Origin: Myxococcus sp. RHSTA-1-4
GTDB lineage: Bacteria > Myxococcota > Myxococcia > Myxococcales > Myxococcaceae
NCBI RefSeq assembly: GCF_020037125.1
Contig: NZ_JAIQDG010000001.1
Span: 744,001-808,000 of the forward strand
Direction: 5' to 3'
Length of the DNA stretch: 64,000 nucleotides
The notes under the pieces are model-generated. The model did no database searches. It was not told the origin of the DNA and saw nothing but the letters and a program-made list of their open reading frames with translations. Below are positions 19,582-26,802 of this stretch, piece by piece (within the stretch, counting starts at the first letter, position 1; the number at the start of each line of letters is the position of its first letter). The translations under genes were made by a program, and so were the position numbers.

Positions 19582-21131
19582 GCCGCCACCCCCTCGACCG
19601 CGCGGGCCCCGGCGCTCCGGGGGGGCAGGCTCACGCCCGCGTCGCGCGCCCAGGACAGCAGCCGCTCGGTGACGAGGCGCGCGGAGATGAGCACCGTGGG
19701 CAGGCCCGTGCCCGGCTGCGTGGAGGCGCCCACGAAGAAGAGGTTCTTCACCCGCGCGTCCTGGTTGCGTGGGCGGAAGGGGCCAATCTGCGTGAAGTTC
19801 TGCGCCAGGCCGAACGCGCTGCCGCGCGACAGGTTGAAGGTGGAGGCCCAGTCGTCCGGGGTGAAGACGCGCTCCACCTCGATGTCCGCCTCCAGCCGGG
19901 AGAAGCCCAGCTCCGCCAGCCGGGCGAACACCTTGGCGCGAACCTTCGGGCCCTCCTCCTTCCAGTCCACGCCGGGGTGCTGGTGCGGCACCGGCACCAG
20001 CACGTAGAGCGCGTCCTTGCCCTCGGGTGCCAGCGACGCGTCCGTGCGTGTGGGCGCGTTGACGTAGAAGCTCGGGTCCTCCGGCACGCGGAAGCGCTCG
20101 AAGATGTCGTCGAAGGAGCCCTTGTAGTCCCGGCCGAACACCACGTTGTGGTGCAAGAGCTCCGGGTACTTCCGCTTCAGGCCCAGGTAGAGCATGTAGC
20201 CGCTGGACGTGTAGCGCAGCTTCTCCGCGCGCTTGAGCGTGGTGGCCCCGGGGTCCAGCAGCGCCTCGTACGCGTAGGGCAGGTCCGCGTTGCACAGCAC
20301 CGCGTCCGCCTCCACCACCTCGCCGTTCGACAGGCGCACGCCCGTGGCACGGCCCCCGTCGGTGAGGATGCGGTCGATGGGAGTGCAATAGTGGAAGCGT
20401 ACGCCCTCCTCGCGCGCCAGCCGCTCCAGCGCCTGGGGAATGGCGTACAGGCCGCCCCTGGGGAACCAGATGCCCACGCCCAGCTCGGTGAAGGGCAGCA
20501 GGCCGTAGACGGCGGGCGACGCGAAGGGCGACACGCCCAGGTACATCGTCTGGAAGGTCATCGCCGCGCGCAGGCGCTCGTCCTGGAAGTAGCGGCTGAC
20601 GTCCGCGTACATGCGGCGGTGGGCGCGCACCTGGAGGATGCGGGCCAGCACCTTCGGCGAGAAGTAGTCGGAGATGCCGTCGTAGTTGCGTCCCACCAGG
20701 TGGTCCAGGCTGGTGCGGTACTGAACGCGGCCCTGGGCCAGGAAGGCGAGGTAGCGCGCGTAGCTGCCCGGCTCCACGCGCTCCAGCTCGCGGCCCATGG
20801 CGCACAGCTCGGAGGTGAAGGTGACGTCCGAGCCGTCACGAAAGTGCACGCGGTAGTTCGGATCGCACCGCAGCAGCGTCAGGTAGTCCTCGATTCGGCG
20901 GCCGAGCGCGCGGAAGGTCTCCTCGAACACCTCCGGCATCAGCACGATGGTGGGGCCGATGTCCCACGTGAAGCCGTCCACCCTCAGCCGGTTGCAGCGC
21001 CCCCCGGGCCCGTCCGTCTTCTCGAAGACCTGGACGTCGAAGCCCTGGTGCGCCAGCCGCGCCGCCGCCGCGAGGCCTCCGACGCCCGCGCCCACCACCA
21101 CCACCCGCCTGCCCTGTGTCCGTGTACTCAT
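19578..21131 (-). CDS. crtI: Phytoene desaturase
   Basis: A 517-residue CrtI-type desaturase that inserts double bonds into phytoene using FAD. The N-terminal nucleotide motif is VVVVGAGVGGLAAAARLAHQ, followed by GGRCNRLRVDGFTWDIGPT. The C-terminal signature NLFFVGASTQPGTGLPTVLI is complete. In M. xanthus two CrtI proteins share desaturation; this one matches the copy inside the carB cluster, while the partner (carC) is unlinked there. It starts seven bases after the crtE stop and is coupled to crtB by an ATGA overlap. Confidence 0.92.
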   Translation of the reverse strand: MSTRTQGRRVVVVGAGVGGLAAAARLAHQGFDVQVFEKTDGPGGRCNRLRVDGFTWDIGPTIVLMPEVFEETFRALGRRIEDYLTLLRCDPNYRVHFRDGSDVTFTSELCAMGRELERVEPGSYARYLAFLAQGRVQYRTSLDHLVGRNYDGISDYFSPKVLARILQVRAHRRMYADVSRYFQDERLRAAMTFQTMYLGVSPFASPAVYGLLPFTELGVGIWFPRGGLYAIPQALERLAREEGVRFHYCTPIDRILTDGGRATGVRLSNGEVVEADAVLCNADLPYAYEALLDPGATTLKRAEKLRYTSSGYMLYLGLKRKYPELLHHNVVFGRDYKGSFDDIFERFRVPEDPSFYVNAPTRTDASLAPEGKDALYVLVPVPHQHPGVDWKEEGPKVRAKVFARLAELGFSRLEADIEVERVFTPDDWASTFNLSRGSAFGLAQNFTQIGPFRPRNQDARVKNLFFVGASTQPGTGLPTVLISARLVTERLLSWARDAGVSLPPRSAGARAVEGVAA

Positions 21132-21138
21132 GGCGTCC

Positions 21139-22224
21139 TCAGGCGGCGCGGCGCGCCAGGCGGGCGATGAGGGCGTCCAGCAAGTCCCTCACACCGTTGG
21201 GGTTGGGCAGCGCCTGCAAGGAGCGGCGCGCGGCGCGCGAGGCCCGGTCCACCATCCGCTCACACGCGGCGCGGCCACCGCAGCTCTCCACCAGCGCGCG
21301 AGCGCGGGCGAGGGCCGCCTCGTCCTTCTTCTCCACCGGCAGCGCCCAGAGCGCCTCCAGCTCCTCGCGGGCGGCGGCGTCGGCGCGCGCGAAGGCGGCC
21401 AGCACCGGGAAGGTGCGCTTGCCCTGCGTGAAGTCGCCGTCCGCGGCCTTGCCCGCCACGCTCGAGTCGCCGAACAGGCCGATGAGGTCGTCACGGAGCT
21501 GGTAGGCCAGCCCCACGTGACGGCCCACCCGCTCCAGGCCCTCCACCAGTTCCGGCCGGGCGCCGCCCAGCATGGCGCCGCACACCAGCGGGGCGCAGAA
21601 GCCGTAGCGCGCCGTCTTGAGGTAGGCCACGCGCAACGTCTGGAAGAGCGTCACCTCCGACAGCGGCGCGCGCCCCAGGTCCAGGTCCAGGTACTGGCCG
21701 GCCGCGGTGTGGCGGCACACGCCCAGGTAGTACCGCACCACCTGCGGCACGCCCGGCAGGCCGGACTCCAGCATGGCCTCCAGCGAGCGCGCGAAGAGGT
21801 GGTCTCCCACCACCACGGCCAGGTCCTCGCCCGCGCGCCCCGGCGCCAGCAGGCGGTGCAGGGCCGGCCCTCCGCGCCGCAGCTCCGCCTGATCCGCCAC
21901 GTCGTCATGGATGAGGAGGAAGGTGTGCAGCAGCTCCAGCCCCGCGGCGAAGCGCCACAGCCCCTCGGGCACCGAGGTGCCGCCGCGCGCCAGGCAGTGC
22001 CCCGCCATGACGAGCGCCGGCCTCAGCCGCTTGGCCGGCCGCAGGGTGTACGCGCGGGCGCGCTCCATGGCCTGCGCCCAGCGTGGGTCCAGGTTCGCCT
22101 CGTCCGGCAGCTCGAACAGCTCCGACAGCGCGGACTCCACCTCTGTCTGCACGAGCTGCAGCCAGGCCTGCTCCAGAGGAAGCGCGCCGGGCGAAGGCCG
22201 AGCGTTGCGAAGCGAGAGTGCCAT
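21139..22224 (-). CDS. crtE: Geranylgeranyl diphosphate synthase
   Basis: A 361-residue polyprenyl diphosphate synthase, first gene of the operon. The first Asp-rich motif is FLLIHDDVADQAELRRGG (DDxxD) and the second region is QLRDDLIGLFGD, where the usual last Asp is Gly. It supplies C20 diphosphate to CrtB. The start at 22224 is set by GGAGGA six bases upstream; a longer in-frame start at 22326 would run across the promoter and operator and is rejected. The N-terminal ~60 residues before the conserved helices are longer than in many CrtE proteins. Confidence 0.92.
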   Translation of the reverse strand: MALSLRNARPSPGALPLEQAWLQLVQTEVESALSELFELPDEANLDPRWAQAMERARAYTLRPAKRLRPALVMAGHCLARGGTSVPEGLWRFAAGLELLHTFLLIHDDVADQAELRRGGPALHRLLAPGRAGEDLAVVVGDHLFARSLEAMLESGLPGVPQVVRYYLGVCRHTAAGQYLDLDLGRAPLSEVTLFQTLRVAYLKTARYGFCAPLVCGAMLGGARPELVEGLERVGRHVGLAYQLRDDLIGLFGDSSVAGKAADGDFTQGKRTFPVLAAFARADAAAREELEALWALPVEKKDEAALARARALVESCGGRAACERMVDRASRAARRSLQALPNPNGVRDLLDALIARLARRAA

Positions 22225-22262
22225 GCGGCGTTCCTCCGGAAATCCCGATGATTTCCCCCCAA

Positions 22263-22292
22263 GAGGTAGCGTTTGCGTCCAGAGCTTGTCAA
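22263..22292 (-). promoter_or_regulatory. Carotenoid operon promoter (P_B-like)
   Basis: On the minus strand a perfect TTGACA (22287-22292) is followed after 18 bases by TACCTC (22263-22268), giving a start of transcription near 22256 and a leader of about 30 bases before the crtE ATG. The -10 is weak, as expected for a promoter needing a special or light-induced sigma factor. The -35 lies inside a CTTG-A-CAAG palindrome (22285-22293), a possible second operator. The layout resembles the M. xanthus carB promoter. Confidence 0.65.
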
Positions 22293-22302
22293 GGGTATGT
22301 CT

Positions 22303-22320
22303 AAGGTTTGAAAGAACCTT
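22303..22320. promoter_or_regulatory. CarA/CarH operator candidate: AAGGTT-N6-AACCTT
   Basis: A perfect interrupted palindrome, AAGGTT (22303-22308) and AACCTT (22315-22320) with six bases between. It lies just upstream of the TTGACA box, at about -47 to -64 from the predicted crtE start. A third half-site, AAGGGT, lies at 22291-22296, so the half-sites are spaced exactly 12 bases apart. The M. xanthus CarA operator is bipartite, with one palindrome upstream of and one over the -35, and this arrangement fits. The palindrome also ends 19 bases before the divergent gene's ATG. Confidence 0.65.
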
Positions 22321-22338
22321 GTACACGGGGGTTCCCTC

Positions 22339-22917
22339 ATGAAGGCGTGGATCGCGGGAGCGTTGATGGCGGCATTGGCGGTGGGGAGCGCACAGGGCGG
22401 AGCCCCTCCGCCGGGGCCGGTGGACGCGACGTTACGCACCTCGGGAGGGGAGCAGGTGCGGCTTTCCCGGTGGCGCGGGAAACCCGTCATTCTGTTCTAC
22501 GAGGACAAGGACTCCACGACACTCAACTCGCCCTTGAAGGAGACCCTGTTCGCCAGGGGCAAGGAGCGGGGACTGCTCGACGCGGCGTGGGTGGTGGCCG
22601 TCGCCAACCTGCAGAAATTCGACTTCTTCCCCGCTCGGCAGATTGCCCTCTCCTATGTGCGTGACGAGGAAAAGAAGGTGGGCGTGCCCATCCTCGTGGA
22701 CCTGGACGGGACACTGGGCGCGGCCCCCTGGGAGCTGCCGATGAAGACGTCCAACGTGCTGCTGCTCGACGCGGAAGGGGCGGTGGTCTTCCGACACTCG
22801 GGACGGATGAAGCCGGAGGAGCAGGAGGCGTTCTTCACCGCCCTGAGCCGGCTCGTCGGGGTGGATTTGACGGGCACGCCGCCCCCGGCTGCCGCCGCGC
22901 AGGAGGGCCGCCCGTGA
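22339..22917 (+). CDS. YtfJ-like thioredoxin-fold protein, secreted
   Basis: A 192-residue protein with a signal peptide (MKAWIAGALMAALAVGSAQG) and a thioredoxin/AhpC-like fold. Segments KPVILFYEDKDS, KKVGVPILVDLDGTLG and NVLLLDAEGAVVFRHSG fit the YtfJ family. It has no cysteine at all, so it cannot be a thiol redox enzyme. Function unknown. It is transcribed divergently from crtE; the operator palindrome lies 19 bases before its ATG, so light control of both sides is possible. It has no clear ribosome binding site and may be leaderless. Its stop overlaps the next start (GTGA). Confidence 0.75.
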   Translation: MKAWIAGALMAALAVGSAQGGAPPPGPVDATLRTSGGEQVRLSRWRGKPVILFYEDKDSTTLNSPLKETLFARGKERGLLDAAWVVAVANLQKFDFFPARQIALSYVRDEEKKVGVPILVDLDGTLGAAPWELPMKTSNVLLLDAEGAVVFRHSGRMKPEEQEAFFTALSRLVGVDLTGTPPPAAAAQEGRP

Positions 22918-23819
22918 AGGTGGCCGTCACCGGCGCGAGCGGCTTCATGGGCCCAGGCCTTGTCCAACGTTTGTTGGGCCGTGGACATGACGTGCACGTG
23001 CTCGCCCGCAACATTGAACAGTCCTTGAGCAGGCTTCCGGAGGGGGTGACGGGCTCCTACTTCGACGCCGCCACGCCGCTGTCCCCGGACGCGCTGGCGG
23101 ACGCGGAGGCGGTCGTCCACCTGGCCGGCGAGCCGGTGGGGCAGCGGTGGACGAAGGAGGCGAAGCACCGCATCCACGAGAGCCGGGTGATGGGCACGCG
23201 GGTGCTGGTGCGGGCGATGAAGGAGGCCGGCACGGTGAAGCGCTTCGTGTCGGCGTCGGCCATCGGCTTCTACGGGGGCACGCGCGGGGCGGAGCCGCTG
23301 ACGGAGGAGAGCTCGCCGGGGGACGACTTCCTGGCGAACGTGTGCCGGGCCTGGGAGGCGGAGGCGATGCTGGCGCGCGAGGCCGGCATCCGCACGGCGA
23401 TTGTCCGCATGGGCATGGTGCTGCACCCGGAGGGCGGCGCGCTGCACAAGATGCTGCCGCCCTTCCGCATGGGCGCGGGCGGCCCGGTGGGCACCGGCAA
23501 GCAGTACGTGAGCTGGGTGCACCGCGAGGACGCGCAGGACCTGGTGCTGTACGTGCTGGAGCACCCGGAGGTGGAGGGGCCCGTGAATGTCACGGCGCCG
23601 AACCCGGTCACCAACGCGGAGTTCGCCCATGCCATGGGACATGCGCTGGGCCGGCCGGCGGTGATGCACGTGCCGGCCTTCATGCTCAAGGCGGCGATGG
23701 GGGAGATGGCGAAGCTGGCGCTGGAGGGACAGCGCGTGCTGCCGAAGCGGGCGCAGGAGGCCGGCTTCACCTTCCGGTACCCCGAGTTGGAGGCGGCGCT
23801 GAGGGACTTGCTGGCGTAG
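22914..23819 (+). CDS. TIGR01777 epimerase (SDR39U1/YfcH-like)
   Basis: A 301-residue atypical short-chain dehydrogenase with an N-terminal NADP-binding VTGASGFMG motif. It has a central SASAIGFYGG segment where the YxxxK of classical SDRs is replaced, and a C-terminal DUF1731-type tail (HVPAFMLKAAMGEM, then GFTFRYPELEAALRDLL). The substrate of this family is unknown. The GTG start overlaps the stop of the YtfJ-like gene by four bases, so the two are translationally coupled and probably share the promoter opposite crtE. Confidence 0.88.
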   Translation: MKVAVTGASGFMGPGLVQRLLGRGHDVHVLARNIEQSLSRLPEGVTGSYFDAATPLSPDALADAEAVVHLAGEPVGQRWTKEAKHRIHESRVMGTRVLVRAMKEAGTVKRFVSASAIGFYGGTRGAEPLTEESSPGDDFLANVCRAWEAEAMLAREAGIRTAIVRMGMVLHPEGGALHKMLPPFRMGAGGPVGTGKQYVSWVHREDAQDLVLYVLEHPEVEGPVNVTAPNPVTNAEFAHAMGHALGRPAVMHVPAFMLKAAMGEMAKLALEGQRVLPKRAQEAGFTFRYPELEAALRDLLA

Positions 23820-23829
23820 GGTGCGCCGC

Positions 23830-24891
23830 ATGGATGCGAAGACGCTGGAGGCGCGGGCCCGCTCGGAGGGAACGCCGGTCATCAACGGGGACACGGCGAC
23901 CTTCGTATGGCGGGGACGGGGGCCGGTGTCGCTGGTGGGGGACTTCCAGGACTGGCGGGGCAAGCCCCTGCCGCTGAAGCGCGTGGGCCCCGGGCTGTGG
24001 GCCCGCTCGCTGACGCTGCCCCGGGACGCGTACGTGGAATACGCGCTCATCGACGCGCGCGGCCGGCGGGTGAAGGACGCCTTCAACCCGCGCCAGTCCG
24101 ACAACGGCTTCGGCGGCTTCAACCCCTGCTTCTACATGCCCGAGGGCGGCCCTCCCGACGTGCTCCTGCGCCCGCGAGGCAGCCCCCGGGGCCGCGTCAC
24201 CCGGCACATGCTGGAGACGGCGGACATGGCGGTGGGCGGCCGGCGCGCGGTGTCCCTGTACGCGCCGCCCGTGCGCGGCCCGGTGCCGCTGGTGGTGGTG
24301 CTCGACGGGGACGACTACCTGCGCCGCGTGAAGCTGCCGGAGGTGGTGGAGTCGCTGGTGGCCCGCGGCCAGATGCGCCCGGTGGCGCTGGCCATGCTCT
24401 CCAACGGCCGCGAGGCGCGCAGCGTGGAGTACACGTGCAGCGAGTACACGGTGGACCTGCTGCTGCGGCGCGTGCTGCCGCTGGCACGCGAGCACCTGTC
24501 GCTCGTAGACGAACGGCGCGAGCCCGGAGCGCACGCGGTGCTCGGCTCGTCGTTTGGCGGGCTGATGGCGCTATTCACAGGGCTGCGGGCCCCGGAGGTC
24601 TTTGGACGGGTGCTGTCCCAGTCGGGCGCCTTCGCCGTGGACGGGCGTGACTTCGTCGTCTTCGACCTGGCGCGGCAGACGCCTCGCCGCCCTCTCGAAG
24701 TGTGGATGGATTGCGGCCGTTTCGAGGTTCTCCTGGAAGGCAACCAACGCATGGCTCCATTGCTGGAGTCGTCCGGCCACCGGGTGGAGTACCGGGAGTA
24801 CAACGGCGGCCACAACTATCCAGCCTGGCGCGATGACGCCTGGCGTGGGATGCAGTGGCTTTTCCCCGTGTCGTCCGCCAAACGCCGGTAA
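23830..24891 (+). CDS. Enterochelin-esterase-like alpha/beta hydrolase with N-terminal E-set domain
   Basis: A 353-residue protein with two domains. The first ~100 residues are a CBM48/E-set-like beta domain (SLVGDFQDWRGKPLPL), and the rest is an esterase D/Fes-type hydrolase. The nucleophile elbow is LGSSFGGLMAL, and the likely catalytic His is in YNGGHNYPAWR near the C-terminus. It has no signal peptide, so it acts in the cytoplasm. The family hydrolyses siderophore or simple esters; no siderophore genes are nearby. The ATG at 23830 is preferred over the GTG at 23821. A secreted relative is encoded at 45745-47172. Confidence 0.85.
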   Translation: MDAKTLEARARSEGTPVINGDTATFVWRGRGPVSLVGDFQDWRGKPLPLKRVGPGLWARSLTLPRDAYVEYALIDARGRRVKDAFNPRQSDNGFGGFNPCFYMPEGGPPDVLLRPRGSPRGRVTRHMLETADMAVGGRRAVSLYAPPVRGPVPLVVVLDGDDYLRRVKLPEVVESLVARGQMRPVALAMLSNGREARSVEYTCSEYTVDLLLRRVLPLAREHLSLVDERREPGAHAVLGSSFGGLMALFTGLRAPEVFGRVLSQSGAFAVDGRDFVVFDLARQTPRRPLEVWMDCGRFEVLLEGNQRMAPLLESSGHRVEYREYNGGHNYPAWRDDAWRGMQWLFPVSSAKRR

Positions 24892-25058
24892 GTACAGCGA
24901 TTTCGAAGTGTTCGCTGCTGGGGGCTCGGGGGTGCGCGGGCGGGAGGGAGGCCCCACCCTTTCCGGGAAGGGACGCAACTGCCGCCGGTTCCGTCCGATA
25001 AACCCCGTGGGAATCCCCGGAGCCCTGTCCGCCCCGGGAGCCCCCCTGGAGTTCCCCC

Positions 25059-25673
25059 ATGTCGCGCATTGATGGTGGCAACCGCTCGTCCTCCCCCAAG
25101 GGCCCGGTGCCGGAGCGTTCCGGAGCGGAGCGGCCGGACTCCGCCCCCGCCGCCAGGGGTGCGCGAAAGGACGCGGGCGCGAAGGACCTCCAGAGCCACC
25201 GCGCGGTGCAGCCGTTCCAGGGCCGCAGCGACTTCGAGCCGGACCGCCGCCCCACCCCACGCTCCATGCCCGCCGTGACGCAGCCCGCTGTCTCCGCGGA
25301 GCTCGCCGGGGCCGACGCGGAGCTGGCCTTGCTCTCCGAATTCCCCGACCAGGCCGACGCCCAGGGAGGCCTCGCCTCCGCCATGCTCCACGCGCACGCG
25401 GACGAGCCCGCGTCGCAGGCCCACATCGTCGAGCGGCTGAAGCAGGACGGCCGGCTGGAGGCCCTCTTCGGCGAGGTCTTCCGCGAGGGCAACCCGTACG
25501 TCGAGCAGCCGCACCGCAACGCCGTCGTCCGTGCGCTCGGCACCGCCCTGGAGCGGGGCGCGGTCACGAGCGAGGACCTGCGCGCCTTCACGCGCGGTGC
25601 CTATGCGCGCGAGTGGCGGCAGATTGGCTCCGAGCTGTCGTCTCCCGCGAGCGCCGCTCCGCGGAAGCCGTAG
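25059..25673 (+). CDS. Hypothetical protein
   Basis: A 204-residue protein I do not recognise. The first ~85 residues are rich in Ser, Pro, Arg and Lys and look disordered. The rest forms amphipathic helices rich in Glu, Ala and Leu (for example AELALLSEFPDQADAQGGLASA and RNAVVRALGTALERG). There is no signal peptide, membrane segment or cysteine. It lies 167 bases downstream of the esterase on the same strand and may have its own promoter. Codon use and third-position GC fit a real gene. Confidence 0.65.
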   Translation: MSRIDGGNRSSSPKGPVPERSGAERPDSAPAARGARKDAGAKDLQSHRAVQPFQGRSDFEPDRRPTPRSMPAVTQPAVSAELAGADAELALLSEFPDQADAQGGLASAMLHAHADEPASQAHIVERLKQDGRLEALFGEVFREGNPYVEQPHRNAVVRALGTALERGAVTSEDLRAFTRGAYAREWRQIGSELSSPASAAPRKP

Positions 25674-26117
25674 AGCACATCTGTCCCGTGACTCCCCTCG
25701 GTGAGCGAGGGCTCATCGCATCTCTCTTCGCGCTTGCTCCATGCACGCTTCCCGCAGACGCAGCTCAGCTATGGGCAGAAGACCGCCGGCGTCGTCCCGG
25801 CCCGCCGGGGTGCGGCGCGCGCAGGGGCCCGGCCGAGCAAGGCTCCGCCCTCCTCCCCAGCGCGGGAGCAACGGGAAGACACGTCCCGCCCGCCGCTCCC
25901 CGTAGCCGGCCCGGGCTCCCTGGGAGGTCCCGCCCGGGCTGCGAGGACAGGACGCCCTGATTGCGAGGCGAGCGGCTCTCCATCGAGCGCCACGCACAGC
26001 GCCACCGACGCGCGCCAGCGGTAGCTTCCCATCCGGGCCCACGTCGCCGGACGTGGCTGTTGACGATGTAGACGAATTGCCCCGCCGCCACCTCGCCGGT
26101 GGACGGCTTCGAGTGCG
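25674..26117. other. Intergenic region, no supported gene
   Basis: About 440 bases between convergent genes. Several open frames exist on both strands, but they are rich in Arg, Pro and Ala, lack ribosome binding sites, and read like unselected GC-rich DNA. A minus-strand segment around 26040-26110 (STGEVAAGQFVYIVNSHV) looks slightly more protein-like and might be a decayed gene remnant, but I cannot support it. No clear terminator was found. Confidence 0.5.
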
Positions 26118-26765
26118 TCAGATGTTGGCGCGCCGGGCCAACGCGCTGCGCACCGACTGGGAGATGACCTTCGCGTCGGAGGAGAGCTCCTCGGGCAGCC
26201 AGTAGTAGAGGACCTTCCCGTTCGTCTCCACCTTCGAGCGCAGGAAGGTGAGCCCGCCCGTCTCGGCGCGCTCGGGACTCTTCGGCAGGCAGCGCCGGCA
26301 CAGGCACGGGAGCTTCGGGTGCTCCTCGTGGGCGGTGAGGTTGGTGGGGCCGCCTCCGAGGTCCGCGCCTCCCGCGGCCTGGAGCATCAACTCCGCGTCC
26401 GCCGCCGACAGGGCTCGCGGCGTCTGGAGGGACATGCCCAGGGCGCCCTTCGCGGCCTGGATGCCCTTGCCGGACTCGAAACGAATCCTGGGGATGAGCG
26501 CCGTGATGTCGGTGATGGGGACGCGGTTGGGCCGGGCGCGCCAGCCCTCGTCATCGGATTTGAGCCCTTCGAGCACCGCCACCAGCCACAGCGCCTCGTT
26601 GGGCGGACGCACGGTGACGAGGAAGAGGCGCCCGCCCGTGGCCAGCGGCTCCAGGTGCTTGCTGTTGCTGCGATAGCGGTCCATCGGAAGCACGTCGCCG
26701 GGCTTCTTGCCGGCGGCTTCCTTCTCGAACACCGCCTTGCTGATGATGGCCAGCATGTCGGGCAT
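26118..26765 (-). CDS. Hypothetical protein with CxxC motif
   Basis: A 215-residue soluble protein of unknown function. The N-terminal half has a mixed alpha/beta pattern (DRYRSNSKHLEPL, then RLFLVTVRPPNEALWLVAVLE). The C-terminal half has LPCLCRRCLPKSPE, a possible metal site with CxCxxC spacing, followed by a WLPEELSSDAKVISQSVRSAL tail. I chose MPDML as the start (26765); longer versions run into the divergent neighbour. It is divergent from the HEAT-repeat gene with only 37 bases between the two starts, so the promoters overlap and the two may be co-regulated. Confidence 0.7.
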   Translation of the reverse strand: MPDMLAIISKAVFEKEAAGKKPGDVLPMDRYRSNSKHLEPLATGGRLFLVTVRPPNEALWLVAVLEGLKSDDEGWRARPNRVPITDITALIPRIRFESGKGIQAAKGALGMSLQTPRALSAADAELMLQAAGGADLGGGPTNLTAHEEHPKLPCLCRRCLPKSPERAETGGLTFLRSKVETNGKVLYYWLPEELSSDAKVISQSVRSALARRANI

Positions 26766-26802
26766 GTCATGGAGTGTACCAGCGGGCGTAGAGTCCTCGG
26801 CA

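Noticed and set aside
22225..22326. A longer crtE start at 22326
   Set aside because: It would place coding sequence over the TTGACA promoter and operator palindrome, while the ATG at 22224 has a strong GGAGGA site.
25769..26032. An 87-residue minus-strand frame in the intergenic region
   Set aside because: Its first 25 residues look protein-like, but the rest is low-complexity and there is no ribosome binding site or recognised homology; at most a decayed remnant.
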